5,598 nt of DNA. Source: JAICLV01 sp036380925. GTDB taxonomy: Bacteria; Actinomycetota; Actinomycetes; Acidothermales; Acidothermaceae. A program made the position numbers and the translations under genes. This document shows positions 1 through 5,237 of the stretch, piece after piece. The DNA lies in contig DASVDW010000046.1 in assembly GCA_036380925.1 (NCBI GenBank), positions 1 to 5,598 of the forward strand, written 5' to 3'. How positions within the stretch are numbered: position 1 is the first letter of the stretch; every line of letters begins with the position of its first letter. The notes under the pieces are model-generated. The model searched no databases, had not been told where the DNA came from, and was given only the letters and a program-made list of their open reading frames with translations.

Positions 1-609
1 CGCGGCATGCCGGCCGCGCTGGCCGCGCTTACCGTGGGCATGGTCGGCTACGGCGGGTTCCTGTTCAGCCTGGCGCTGCATCTGCAAGACGGTCTCGGCG
101 ACAGCGCCTTGCGCGCCGGGCTCACGCTCCTGCCAGCCGTCGGCGTCTTCGGGCTCATCGGCATGTACTGGCGGCGGCTATCGGACCGCTGGCATCACCT
201 GTTGCCGGTGGCCGGTTATGTGGTCGCGTTCGCCGGCTACCTGTCGCTCGCGGACTACCTGCGCGCCGACCAGGCCGGCGGGCAGCTTTACCTGCTGATC
301 GGCGTGGTGGGCGCCGGGCTTGGCATGGCGTTCAGCCCGATCCTCACGCTCGCGATGGTGCACGTTCCACCGCAAACGGCGCCTGACGCGAGCGGCCTGC
401 TCACGACCACGATGCAGCTTTCGCAAGTCGTCGGCGTGGCCGTCTTCGGCAGCCTGTTCTTATCGGTGGCCGCGCATCACCACGCGCACGCCTCAGCCCA
501 CGCTGCCGCCACCACGTTCGCCTTTGTGGCCGGGCTCACCGCTTTCGGGGTCGCAGGGGCGGTCCAGCTCGCCCGTGTCGTGCGACGGGCGCGGCAGGCG
601 ACCGCGTGA
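1..609 (+). CDS. MFS drug exporter, DHA2 (14-helix) family, C-terminal part
   Basis: The frame is open from the first base, so the gene starts upstream and only the last 202 residues are here; the ATG at position 7 is probably internal. I see about six hydrophobic segments (roughly residues 4-28, 39-57, 66-86, 95-120, 134-157 and 172-192), fitting helices 9-14 of a 14-helix proton-driven exporter. The motif around residues 103-146, with FSPILTLAMVHVPP followed by DASGLLTTTMQLSQVVGVA, is typical of EmrB/QacA-type DHA2 transporters. A basic cytoplasmic loop (RRLSDRW) sits between the second and third visible helices. The protein ends in a short basic tail. These proteins export hydrophobic or cationic compounds across the inner membrane; the substrate cannot be told. 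It is not part of the conserved ppiA-trpG block and converges on the next gene. Family is confident, substrate unknown. Confidence 0.88.
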   Translation, partial: RGMPAALAALTVGMVGYGGFLFSLALHLQDGLGDSALRAGLTLLPAVGVFGLIGMYWRRLSDRWHHLLPVAGYVVAFAGYLSLADYLRADQAGGQLYLLIGVVGAGLGMAFSPILTLAMVHVPPQTAPDASGLLTTTMQLSQVVGVAVFGSLFLSVAAHHHAHASAHAAATTFAFVAGLTAFGVAGAVQLARVVRRARQATA

Positions 610-622
610 GAACGGCGTGCGG

Positions 623-639
623 ACCGCCACGACGGCGGT
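623..639. terminator. Hairpin between convergent genes
   Basis: A perfect 6-bp stem (ACCGCC / GGCGGT) with a 5-base loop lies 13 bases after the exporter stop and 24 bases beyond the stop of the facing gene. There is no T-run on either side, which is common for actinobacterial terminators, so this is a plausible bidirectional terminator but unproven. Confidence 0.4.
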
Positions 640-677
640 GGGCGTCAGGACTCGCGGCGGGCGTCAGGACTCGTGGC
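640..677. repeat. Tandem 19-bp duplication (18 of 19 identical)
   Basis: The unit GGGCGTCAGGACTCGCGGC (640-658) is followed at once by the same sequence with one C-to-T change (659-677). The second copy covers the last codons and stop of the minus-strand gene, so the first copy contains a spare, non-coding copy of the same gene end including TGA. Confidence 0.9.
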
Positions 678-1317
678 GGGCGGCGTCCTCGGACGTGAGG
701 TCGACGGTCTTGTCGCCCTCCTCCGCGGGGATCGGGTACGGGGTCAGCTGCACCGGCTTGCCGGCCTGTGACAGCCAGGCCACCGCCGCGCCGATCGCAC
801 CTCCGACCGCGAGGAACAGCATCGCGACCGGCCAGCGACGCCGCTTCTTCACCACCACCGGTTCGGCGCCGCGCAGCACCGCGGCGGCTAGCATGCCGCG
901 GCGCATCGCCTCCTTGCGCGCGGGCGCGGACGCGACCTTGAGCTCGTCGAGCTTGTGCGAGGCCTGATCCATCATTGACGACGCCATTGGCACGACCGTG
1001 GGAATCACCCGGTCCTGCATCATCGCGCGGGCCTGCTCCGACGCCGCGCGGCTCTTGACCGCCAGCTTGCCCGCGCGCTTCGCCATGCCGGCCTTGACGG
1101 CGGTCTTGTCGAGCGCCATTTTGGCGGCCATTTTCGCGGCCATCTTGGCTTGTGCCGCGTCGCTTTTCGCGCGCATCTTGGCTTGTGCCGCGTCGCTTTT
1201 CGCGCGCATCTTGGCCGCCTTGGCCTTGGCTTTCGCGCTGGCGCCCTCCGCCATGTGCCGAGCGACCTCGGCGCGCGCGGCAAGGGCGTCGGCGATCTTT
1301 TCTGTCGTGACGGTCAT
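664..1317 (-). CDS. Ala/Lys-rich helical single-pass membrane protein (DUF5324-like by layout)
   Basis: This encodes 217 residues. The ATG at 1317 is chosen because GGAGG lies 5 bases upstream; the frame remains open to 1512 but that extension looks like translated leader. Residues 20-100 are almost entirely Ala, Lys, Met and Arg, predicted helical, with two exact copies of an 11-residue unit (MRAKSDAAQAK, residues 37-47 and 48-58) and then shorter AAKM units. A second helical stretch (110-150) contains PARKEAMRRG and AAAVLRGAE. The basic patch KKRRR (157-161) precedes one membrane helix (162-182), so the N-terminal part should be cytoplasmic and the acidic, Pro-containing tail outside. The order (Ala-rich helices, a conserved-looking LRG patch, basic stretch, one helix, acidic tail) and the position beside the cyclophilin gene resemble Streptomyces DUF5324 proteins; this is from memory of the family, not an alignment. 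The function is unknown. The Lys-rich helices could bind DNA or lie along the membrane, which is inference only. Confidence 0.8.
   Translation of the reverse strand: MTVTTEKIADALAARAEVARHMAEGASAKAKAKAAKMRAKSDAAQAKMRAKSDAAQAKMAAKMAAKMALDKTAVKAGMAKRAGKLAVKSRAASEQARAMMQDRVIPTVVPMASSMMDQASHKLDELKVASAPARKEAMRRGMLAAAVLRGAEPVVVKKRRRWPVAMLFLAVGGAIGAAVAWLSQAGKPVQLTPYPIPAEEGDKTVDLTSEDAARHES
1141..1206. repeat. Perfect tandem 33-bp repeat (two copies) inside the Ala/Lys-rich gene
   Basis: Positions 1141-1173 and 1174-1206 are identical, and a third copy begins at 1207 for about nine bases before diverging. Each unit encodes eleven residues, so the reading frame is kept. Degenerate shorter units (encoding AAKM) continue at about 1115-1140. 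Confidence 0.95.
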
Positions 1318-1371
1318 CGGTGCCTCCGCGTGAGATGTCGATACCGCGCGTGCCTTCGTCCGCCGGACCAG

Positions 1372-1405
1372 CCGGCCATCAGGTGGCGCTTGCCCGCCTG
1401 GCCGG
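1372..1405 (-). promoter_or_regulatory. Long imperfect hairpin in the probable leader of the Ala/Lys-rich gene
   Basis: CCGGCCA (1372-1378) pairs with TGGCCGG (1399-1405). Past a 3-base bulge a further five pairs form, leaving a 7-base loop. It lies 55 bases before the start codon of the minus-strand gene and downstream of its candidate promoter. It may be an mRNA leader structure; no known riboswitch class is recognised. Confidence 0.35.
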
Positions 1406-1424
1406 ACGGCTAACCCTCGCTCCA

Positions 1425-1453
1425 ACCGTACGACGACGGGCCCGGGCTGTCGC
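1425..1453 (-). promoter_or_regulatory. Candidate promoter for the Ala/Lys-rich membrane protein gene
   Basis: Read on the minus strand, GCGACA (1453-1448) and TACGGT (1430-1425) are separated by exactly 17 bases. The second fits the actinobacterial -10 form TANNNT, and the first matches four of six bases of TTGACA. This would place the transcript start near 1418 and give a leader of about 100 bases. Match quality is modest. Confidence 0.28.
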
Positions 1454-1491
1454 GTGTAAAGATGGCGGGGACTGCAAAAGTTGCGGGACAT

Positions 1492-1509
1492 CGGCGCGCC
1501 GGCGCGCCG
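1492..1509. promoter_or_regulatory. 18-bp perfect palindrome upstream of the cyclophilin gene
   Basis: CGGCGCGCCGGCGCGCCG is its own reverse complement. It consists of two abutting GGCGCGCC octamers plus one flanking base pair, and ends 5 bases before the ribosome binding site. It could be an operator for a dimeric regulator or, in RNA, a 7-bp stem with a CCGG loop near the ribosome binding site. In GC-rich DNA it may also be neutral. Confidence 0.4.
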
Positions 1510-1526
1510 CAACCGAGAGGACGTTC

Positions 1527-2045
1527 GTGGCAGAGCAGACTTACGCGATCTTGCACACCACCAAGGGCGACATCGAGGTGCGGCTGTTCGCCGACCAGGC
1601 GCCCAAGACGGTGCGCAACTTCGTCGAGCTGGCCGAAGGCGCCCGCGAGTGGACCGATCCCCGTAGCCGGCAAAAGACCAGCGCGCGGCTGTACGACGGC
1701 ACGATCTTCCACCGGGTCATCCCGGACTTCATGATCCAAGGCGGCGACCCGTTGGGCAGCGGGCGCGGCGGGCCGGGTTACAACTTCGCCGACGAGTTTC
1801 ACCCCGACCTGTTGTTCGACCGGCCGTACCTGCTGGCGATGGCCAACGCCGGCCCGAACACCAACGGCTCGCAGTTCTTCATCACGGTCGCCCCGACGAC
1901 CTGGCTGAACCGCAAGCACACGATCTTCGGCGAGGTCACCGCGGGGACCGAGGTGGTCGACGCGATCGCCACCACGCCGACGACCGCGGGCGACCGCCCG
2001 GCGCAAGACGTCGTCATCAACTCCGTCGCGATCGAACGCCGCTAA
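1527..2045 (+). CDS. ppiA: Cytosolic cyclophilin-type peptidyl-prolyl cis-trans isomerase
   Basis: This 172-residue single-domain cyclophilin catalyses cis-trans isomerisation of X-Pro bonds and assists protein folding. The GTG start is chosen because GAGAGG lies 6 bases upstream and the protein then begins directly with the first cyclophilin strand (AEQTYAILHTTKGDIEVRLF). All main active-site positions known from human CypA are present: the FHRVIPDFMIQGGD motif gives Arg63, Phe68, Met69 and Gln71; MANAGPNTNGSQFFI gives Asn107, Gln116 and Phe118; WLNRKHTIFG gives Trp126, Leu127 and His131. There is no signal peptide or membrane helix, so it should be cytoplasmic. Compared with minimal bacterial cyclophilins it has an insertion at residues 39-54 (REWTDPRSRQKTS), as in other actinobacterial PpiA proteins. 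Its place matches Rv0009 of M. tuberculosis. The rhomboid gene follows after 22 bases, probably in the same transcript. Confidence 0.96.
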   Translation: MAEQTYAILHTTKGDIEVRLFADQAPKTVRNFVELAEGAREWTDPRSRQKTSARLYDGTIFHRVIPDFMIQGGDPLGSGRGGPGYNFADEFHPDLLFDRPYLLAMANAGPNTNGSQFFITVAPTTWLNRKHTIFGEVTAGTEVVDAIATTPTTAGDRPAQDVVINSVAIERR

Positions 2046-2067
2046 GACCGGAATCGGCGAGAGCATC

Positions 2068-2982
2068 GTGAGCGCGGACGACGTGCGGTATCCGCCGTCC
2101 GAGAATGTCGCGGTCAACGGCGCGGGCGGGGCGGGGCCGGACCACCCCGGCGTCGTCCCGACCTGCTACCGCCATCCCAAGCGCGAGGCGCACATCCGGT
2201 GCGCGCGGTGCGAGCGGCCGATTTGCCCCGATTGCATGATCCCGGCCGCGGTCGGCTTCCAGTGCCCGGAGTGTGTCCGCGGCGGAAACAAGACCCAGCG
2301 GGTGGCGCGCACCGCGCTCGGGGGCCGGATCGCGCCCAACAAGACGCTGGTGACGTACACGCTGATCGGGATCAACGTGGTGATGTTCCTGATCCAGCAG
2401 AGCTCGGCCACGTTCTCGCGTCGCTACGAGCTGATTCCGGACTGGCCGTTCGCGTCGCCATACGGCGGAGTGGCGCATGGCGAGTACTACCGGCTGATCA
2501 CGTCGATGTTCTTGCACGCCGGTGTGATGCACATCTTGTTCAACATGTGGGCGCTGTTCGTCATCGGCGGGCCGCTCGAGGCGATGCTCGGGCGGGTGCG
2601 CTTCTTGGTGCTGTACTTCTTGTCCGGCCTGGGCGGTTCGGCGCTGGTGTACCTGCTGGCCAGCCCGGTGTCTCGGACGCTCGGCGCGTCCGGGGCGATC
2701 TTCGGCCTCTTCGGGGCGCTGTTTGTGCTCGGACGGCGGCTGCGGTTCGACATCCGGCCGATCGGCTTCTTGATCGGCGTCAACCTGCTGCTGACGTTCA
2801 CCATCCCGGGGATCAGCTGGCAGGGCCACGTCGGAGGCTTGATCGCCGGTGCCGCGCTGGCCGGCGCGTGGGCCTACCCGCCGCGCAAGTACCGCGCGGC
2901 CGCCCAGCTGTCGTCGTCCGTCTTGATGGCCGCGCTCATCGCGCTGATCGTGCTGGCCCGAACGCACGCCCTCACCGGCTGA
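2068..2982 (+). CDS. Rhomboid family intramembrane serine protease with N-terminal zinc-binding domain
   Basis: This 304-residue protein joins two parts. Residues 33-69 hold four Cys/His pairs (C33-x2-H36, C45-x2-C48, C53-x2-C56, C66-x2-C69), a B-box-like layout able to hold two zinc ions in the cytoplasm. Residues 92-298 form a rhomboid domain with about seven membrane helices. The HAGVMHILFN motif gives His155 and Asn159 near the oxyanion hole, GASGAIFG gives the nucleophile Ser208, and GHVGG gives the catalytic partner His254, so the Ser/His dyad is intact. Rhomboids cut substrates within or beside transmembrane helices; no substrate is indicated. GTG 2068 has only a weak upstream GAGAG, but a later start would cut into the Cys-rich domain. 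It lies 22 bases after ppiA and is probably co-transcribed. The zinc-finger-rhomboid arrangement is usual in Streptomyces and relatives at this locus. Confidence 0.95.
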   Translation: MSADDVRYPPSENVAVNGAGGAGPDHPGVVPTCYRHPKREAHIRCARCERPICPDCMIPAAVGFQCPECVRGGNKTQRVARTALGGRIAPNKTLVTYTLIGINVVMFLIQQSSATFSRRYELIPDWPFASPYGGVAHGEYYRLITSMFLHAGVMHILFNMWALFVIGGPLEAMLGRVRFLVLYFLSGLGGSALVYLLASPVSRTLGASGAIFGLFGALFVLGRRLRFDIRPIGFLIGVNLLLTFTIPGISWQGHVGGLIAGAALAGAWAYPPRKYRAAAQLSSSVLMAALIALIVLARTHALTG

Positions 2983-2997
2983 CCCGACCAACTCGGG
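2983..2997 (+). terminator. Short hairpin directly after the rhomboid stop codon
   Basis: CCCGA and TCGGG form a 5-bp stem with a 5-base loop immediately after the TGA. No T-run follows, so termination strength is doubtful. Confidence 0.25.
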
Positions 2998-3034
2998 GTG
3001 CCGTCGTCATCGGCCGAGGACACCCGGCGTCGCG

Positions 3035-3080
3035 CCAGGACACCCCTTCAACGGCTGTCCTGGGACAACCCCAGGTGTCC
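3035..3080. terminator. Overlapping hairpins between convergent rhomboid and crgA genes
   Basis: Three competing stems are visible: CCAGGACA (3035-3042) with TGTCCTGG (3056-3063), a perfect 8-bp stem; CCTGGG (3059-3064) with CCCAGG (3070-3075), loop ACAAC; and GGACACC (3038-3044) with GGTGTCC (3074-3080). The compact 6-bp, 5-base-loop hairpin is the best terminator candidate for both facing genes. No T-tract is present. Confidence 0.4.
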
Positions 3081-3143
3081 AGGGCATCGGGGCTGGAGGC
3101 TCAGGGGCGGGCGGTCGCCGTCAGCGCGGGTGTCGGCGGGCGG

Positions 3144-3175
3144 TTGTCCCCACTGTGGACAAGCCCTGTGGAGGA
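3144..3175. promoter_or_regulatory. Cluster of three DnaA-box-like 9-mers
   Basis: TTGTCCCCA (3144-3152, +) is one base from the actinobacterial DnaA box TTGTCCACA. TGTGGACAA (3154-3162) is that box exactly, on the minus strand. TGTGGAGGA (3167-3175) reads TCCTCCACA on the minus strand and fits the looser Streptomyces consensus. The first two are inverted about one central base. A patch richer in A and T follows at 3171-3193. The block lies near oriC in related genomes, but this is not itself dnaA-dnaN DNA. Confidence 0.5.
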
Positions 3176-3208
3176 ATCACACTTGTGTAACTCAGCTGGA
3201 GGGCGCGC

Positions 3209-3466
3209 TCAGCGCCACTGGGTGGCCAGCCCCAATCCGGCGATCAGCAGCGCGAAGCCCTCGATCAGGTTGCCAGCCTCGCCGCCCATCGCGCCCATGC
3301 CGGGAAAGTTGTACTGCGTGAGGTAGCCGACGACCAGCCAGGCGACGCCGAGCAGCATGAGACCGACCATCGTCGGCGCGAGCCACGGCGGGCTGACCTG
3401 CTTCTTCGGCGACCGCCGCGGGGGCGGGGTGTAGACCTCGGTCTTGCGGACGCGGGACTTCGGCAC
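3209..3466 (-). CDS. crgA: Cell division protein CrgA
   Basis: This encodes 85 residues, close to the family length (84 in Streptomyces, 93 in M. tuberculosis). The GTG at 3466 is preferred because it gives the family N-terminus (M)PKSRVRK and has GAAAGGG 7 bases upstream; the longer ATG start at 3508 adds residues absent from the family. The N-terminal 28 residues are basic and Pro-rich and should be cytoplasmic, with TPPP as in Streptomyces CrgA. Two membrane helices follow (about 29-49 and 66-82), joined by a short outside loop rich in Gly and Met, and the protein ends in the family-type ATQWR. CrgA is a small inner-membrane protein at the division site; in mycobacteria it binds FtsZ, FtsQ and FtsI, and in Streptomyces it restrains septation. 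The gene is divergent from the DUF881 gene, as in M. tuberculosis (Rv0011c, Rv0012). Confidence 0.95.
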   Translation of the reverse strand: MPKSRVRKTEVYTPPPRRSPKKQVSPPWLAPTMVGLMLLGVAWLVVGYLTQYNFPGMGAMGGEAGNLIEGFALLIAGLGLATQWR

Positions 3467-3482
3467 GGGGCAGCCCTTTCGC

Positions 3483-3547
3483 GTGACCATTTCGGGTGAC
3501 CACGTCACGAGTGCGAGCGGATAACACCGGGCGCGGACGTCGTCACC
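3483..3547. promoter_or_regulatory. Repeated GTGAC half-sites in the crgA / DUF881 divergent region
   Basis: GTGACCA occurs at 3483-3489 and 3496-3502, GTCAC at 3504-3508 and GTCACC at 3542-3547. The middle pair forms a perfect inverted repeat, GTGAC-CAC-GTCAC (3496-3508). The sites lie between the two divergent starts, 17-81 bases upstream of crgA. This is a candidate operator; the regulator is unknown. Confidence 0.3.
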
Positions 3548-3570
3548 GAGCGTGCGCCCTCCGTTAGCTT
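3542..3570 (+). promoter_or_regulatory. Candidate promoter for the DUF881-sortase run
   Basis: TAGCTT (3565-3570) fits the actinobacterial -10 form TANNNT, in a locally AT-richer spot. The base run 17 positions upstream (GTCACC, 3542-3547) is only a weak -35. The transcript would begin near 3576 and leave room for a short leader with the ribosome binding site. Confidence 0.27.
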
Positions 3571-3617
3571 AGTCGGGAGACGGCAACGAGGTCGGGTTGA
3601 CGGCGAGAAGGCGGCCG

Positions 3618-4460
3618 GTGAGGTTCAGGCAAGGGATCGGTTGGCGCTGGGCGGTTCCCGTCGCGGCGCTGCTGGCCGGGCTGCTGTTCGCGACGTCGGC
3701 GAACACGTCGCACGGCGTCGACATCCGCGTCATCGGCCACGACGACGGCGTCAGCTTCGCGCAGCGGCAGCAGCGCCTGGTCATCGACCAGACCAAGCAA
3801 CTCGCCGACCTGCAACAGCAGGTGCAAGCCGCGACGTCGTTGGCGGCGCGCACCGACCGTCGGGTGGCGCTGGCCCGCGACCAAGCCGAGGCGGTGGCGG
3901 ACGACGCCGGCATGTCGCCGGTGACCGGGCCGGCGGTCACCGTCGCGTTGGACGACGCGCCGCCGCTGCCCGGCGCGCAGCGGGGCTCGGTGCCGCCCGA
4001 CTACCTCGTCGTCCATCAACAAGACGTGCAGGCGGTGGTCAACGCGTTGTGGGCGGGCGGCGCCGAGGCGATGACACTCCAAGGCCAGCGGGTGATCTCC
4101 ACGAGCGCCGTGCGGTGCGTCGGCAACACCTTGCTGCTGCACGGGGTCGTCTACTCGCCGCCGTATGTCGTGACGGCGATCGGCGATGTCGACCGGTTGC
4201 GCGCCGCGCTCGCCGAGGCTCCTGACATCATCATCTACAAGCAATACGTGCAGGCCTATCACCTCGGATACAGCGTGAAGACTCAGGCGACAGTGACGAT
4301 GCCGGCCTACACGGGCGGTGTCTCGCTGGCGTACGCCTCCGCGCTGGAGTCGCCATCCGCCTCGGGGTCGTCCGCGTCGGAGTCGTCGCCGGTGGCGCCG
4401 ACCCGCAGCTTCGCGCCGCCGTCGTCCGCGCCCGCCCGCCCGACGGGGTCGGGCCCGTGA
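3618..4460 (+). CDS. DUF881 family envelope protein
   Basis: With the GTG at 3618 this is 280 residues; GAGAAGG sits 6 bases upstream. An in-frame TTG at 3597 with GAGG 5 bases upstream would add seven residues and cannot be excluded. A basic start and one hydrophobic helix (about 11-28) form a signal anchor. A Gln-rich coiled coil follows (about 46-98). The DUF881 domain spans about 100-230, recognised by GPAVTVALDDAPPLP, YLVVHQQDVQAVVNALWAGGAEAMTLQGQRV, STSAVRCVGNTLLLHG and YSPPYVVTAIGD. The last 40 residues are Ser/Pro/Ala-rich and look disordered. The bulk should lie outside the membrane. Family function is not established. The position matches Rv0012 of M. tuberculosis. Its stop codon overlaps the sortase start (GTGA), so the two are probably translationally coupled. 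Confidence 0.93.
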   Translation: MRFRQGIGWRWAVPVAALLAGLLFATSANTSHGVDIRVIGHDDGVSFAQRQQRLVIDQTKQLADLQQQVQAATSLAARTDRRVALARDQAEAVADDAGMSPVTGPAVTVALDDAPPLPGAQRGSVPPDYLVVHQQDVQAVVNALWAGGAEAMTLQGQRVISTSAVRCVGNTLLLHGVVYSPPYVVTAIGDVDRLRAALAEAPDIIIYKQYVQAYHLGYSVKTQATVTMPAYTGGVSLAYASALESPSASGSSASESSPVAPTRSFAPPSSAPARPTGSGP

Positions 4461-5233
4461 CGCAGGTTGTCCACGACGGGTACCACGCGCGCCGTCGTCC
4501 GCGACCAGACACCCGAACCGTCATCGGTGTCGTCGGCGAGGTGCTCATCACCCTCGGCGTCATCGTCTTCTTGTTCCTGGCGTACGAGCTGTGGTTCACC
4601 GGGTTGTACACCGCGCACGCGCAGTCCAGCCTCAAGTCGCAGCTTCGCAACGAGTGGGCCCGCCCGGCGCCCACCGCGTTGCCCGGTGAGTCGCCCGGCG
4701 CGTCGTCCGGCGCGTCGCCCGGTCCGAGCGCGACCGCGGTCCCCGGTCTGGCCGACGCCCCGCTGCCCGGTGACGCGATCGGGCTGATCCGCATCCCGCG
4801 GCTAGGGTTGGGCTACGCCTACGCGATCGTCGAGGGCGTTTCAACCGACGACCTCAAGAAGGGCCCTGGGCACTATCCCGGCACCGCGATGCCCGGCGGC
4901 ATCGGCAACTTCGTGCTGTCGGGTCACCGCACGACCTACCTCGCGCCGTTCAACGGGCTGGGCGAGCTGCGGCTTGGCGACGCGATCGTCATCGAGACCC
5001 GCGACACCTGGTACACCTACCGGGTCACCCGAACCGAGACCGTGCTGCCGACCGCGGTCGGCGTCATCCTCCCGGTGCCTGACAAGCCGCACCTGAAGCC
5101 GACCAAGGCGCTGATCACGTTGACCACCTGCACGCCGAAGTACTCCGCGTCGCACCGGCTGGTGATCGAGGGCGAGCTGCAGTCGGCGTTGCCGAAGTCC
5201 GCCGGGTTGCCACCCGCGTTGAAGGGTGCGTGA
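4457..5233 (+). CDS. Class E sortase (transpeptidase)
   Basis: This 258-residue sortase joins proteins bearing a C-terminal sorting signal (LAXTG-like in class E) to the cell wall. It has a basic cytoplasmic start, one membrane helix (about 22-47), a spacer rich in Pro, Gly, Ser and Ala (about 70-104), and the catalytic barrel (about 106-242). The three catalytic residues are present: His157 in LSGHRTTY, Cys225 in TLTTCTP, and Arg234 in SASHRLVIEG. The LTTCTP motif and the N-terminal anchor point to class E rather than class A or B; substrate preference is inferred from the class. GTG 4457 overlaps the DUF881 stop by 4 bases and has no clear ribosome binding site of its own, so coupling to the upstream gene is likely. 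No sortase substrate is encoded in the window, which is usual for a housekeeping sortase. Streptomyces carries class E sortases, but I cannot assign this to SrtE1 or SrtE2. Confidence 0.95.
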   Translation: MTQVVHDGYHARRRPRPDTRTVIGVVGEVLITLGVIVFLFLAYELWFTGLYTAHAQSSLKSQLRNEWARPAPTALPGESPGASSGASPGPSATAVPGLADAPLPGDAIGLIRIPRLGLGYAYAIVEGVSTDDLKKGPGHYPGTAMPGGIGNFVLSGHRTTYLAPFNGLGELRLGDAIVIETRDTWYTYRVTRTETVLPTAVGVILPVPDKPHLKPTKALITLTTCTPKYSASHRLVIEGELQSALPKSAGLPPALKGA

Positions 5234-5237
5234 GCCG

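Noticed and set aside
998..1333. Plus-strand ORF of 111 residues with repeated hydrophobic units (ILACAASLFAR) opposite the Ala/Lys-rich gene
   Set aside because: It is the complement of the 33-bp repeat region. The opposite strand has a good ribosome binding site and a sensible domain layout; this one has neither.
1455..1463. TGTAAAGAT as a -10 element for ppiA
   Set aside because: It lacks the final T of TANNNT at the right position and has no -35 at 16-18 bases, so it is left out of the feature list, although a ppiA promoter must lie in this region.
1318..1512. Upstream extension of the Ala/Lys-rich protein to an ATG at 1512
   Set aside because: The added 65 residues look like translated leader, overlap the divergent ppiA promoter region, and GGAGG precedes the ATG at 1317.
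1320..1526. Longer cyclophilin starting at the ATG at 1320
   Set aside because: The extra 69 residues have no cyclophilin character and run through the hairpins and palindrome. GTG 1527 has GAGAGG at the right distance.
2017..2991. Minus-strand ORF of 324 residues opposite the rhomboid gene
   Set aside because: It is rich in Arg, Gln, Asp and His with no recognisable domain, as expected from the antisense of a GC-rich gene. The plus strand encodes an intact rhomboid.
3179..3188. ACACTTGTGT as an operator
   Set aside because: The arms are only four bases long, which is not distinguishable from chance.
2983..3208. A second replication origin
   Set aside because: Three DnaA-like boxes are too few, there is no long AT-rich unwinding element, and dnaA and dnaN are not here.
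3467..3508. Longer CrgA starting at the ATG at 3508
   Set aside because: The family begins with (M)PKSR; the GTG at 3466 gives this and has GAAAGGG upstream.
3564..4262. Minus-strand ORF of 232 residues opposite the DUF881 gene
   Set aside because: Low-complexity antisense frame with no family features; the plus-strand frame matches DUF881 throughout.
4231..4794. Minus-strand ORF of 187 residues across the DUF881-sortase junction
   Set aside because: It spans two well-supported plus-strand genes and has no domain or ribosome binding site support.
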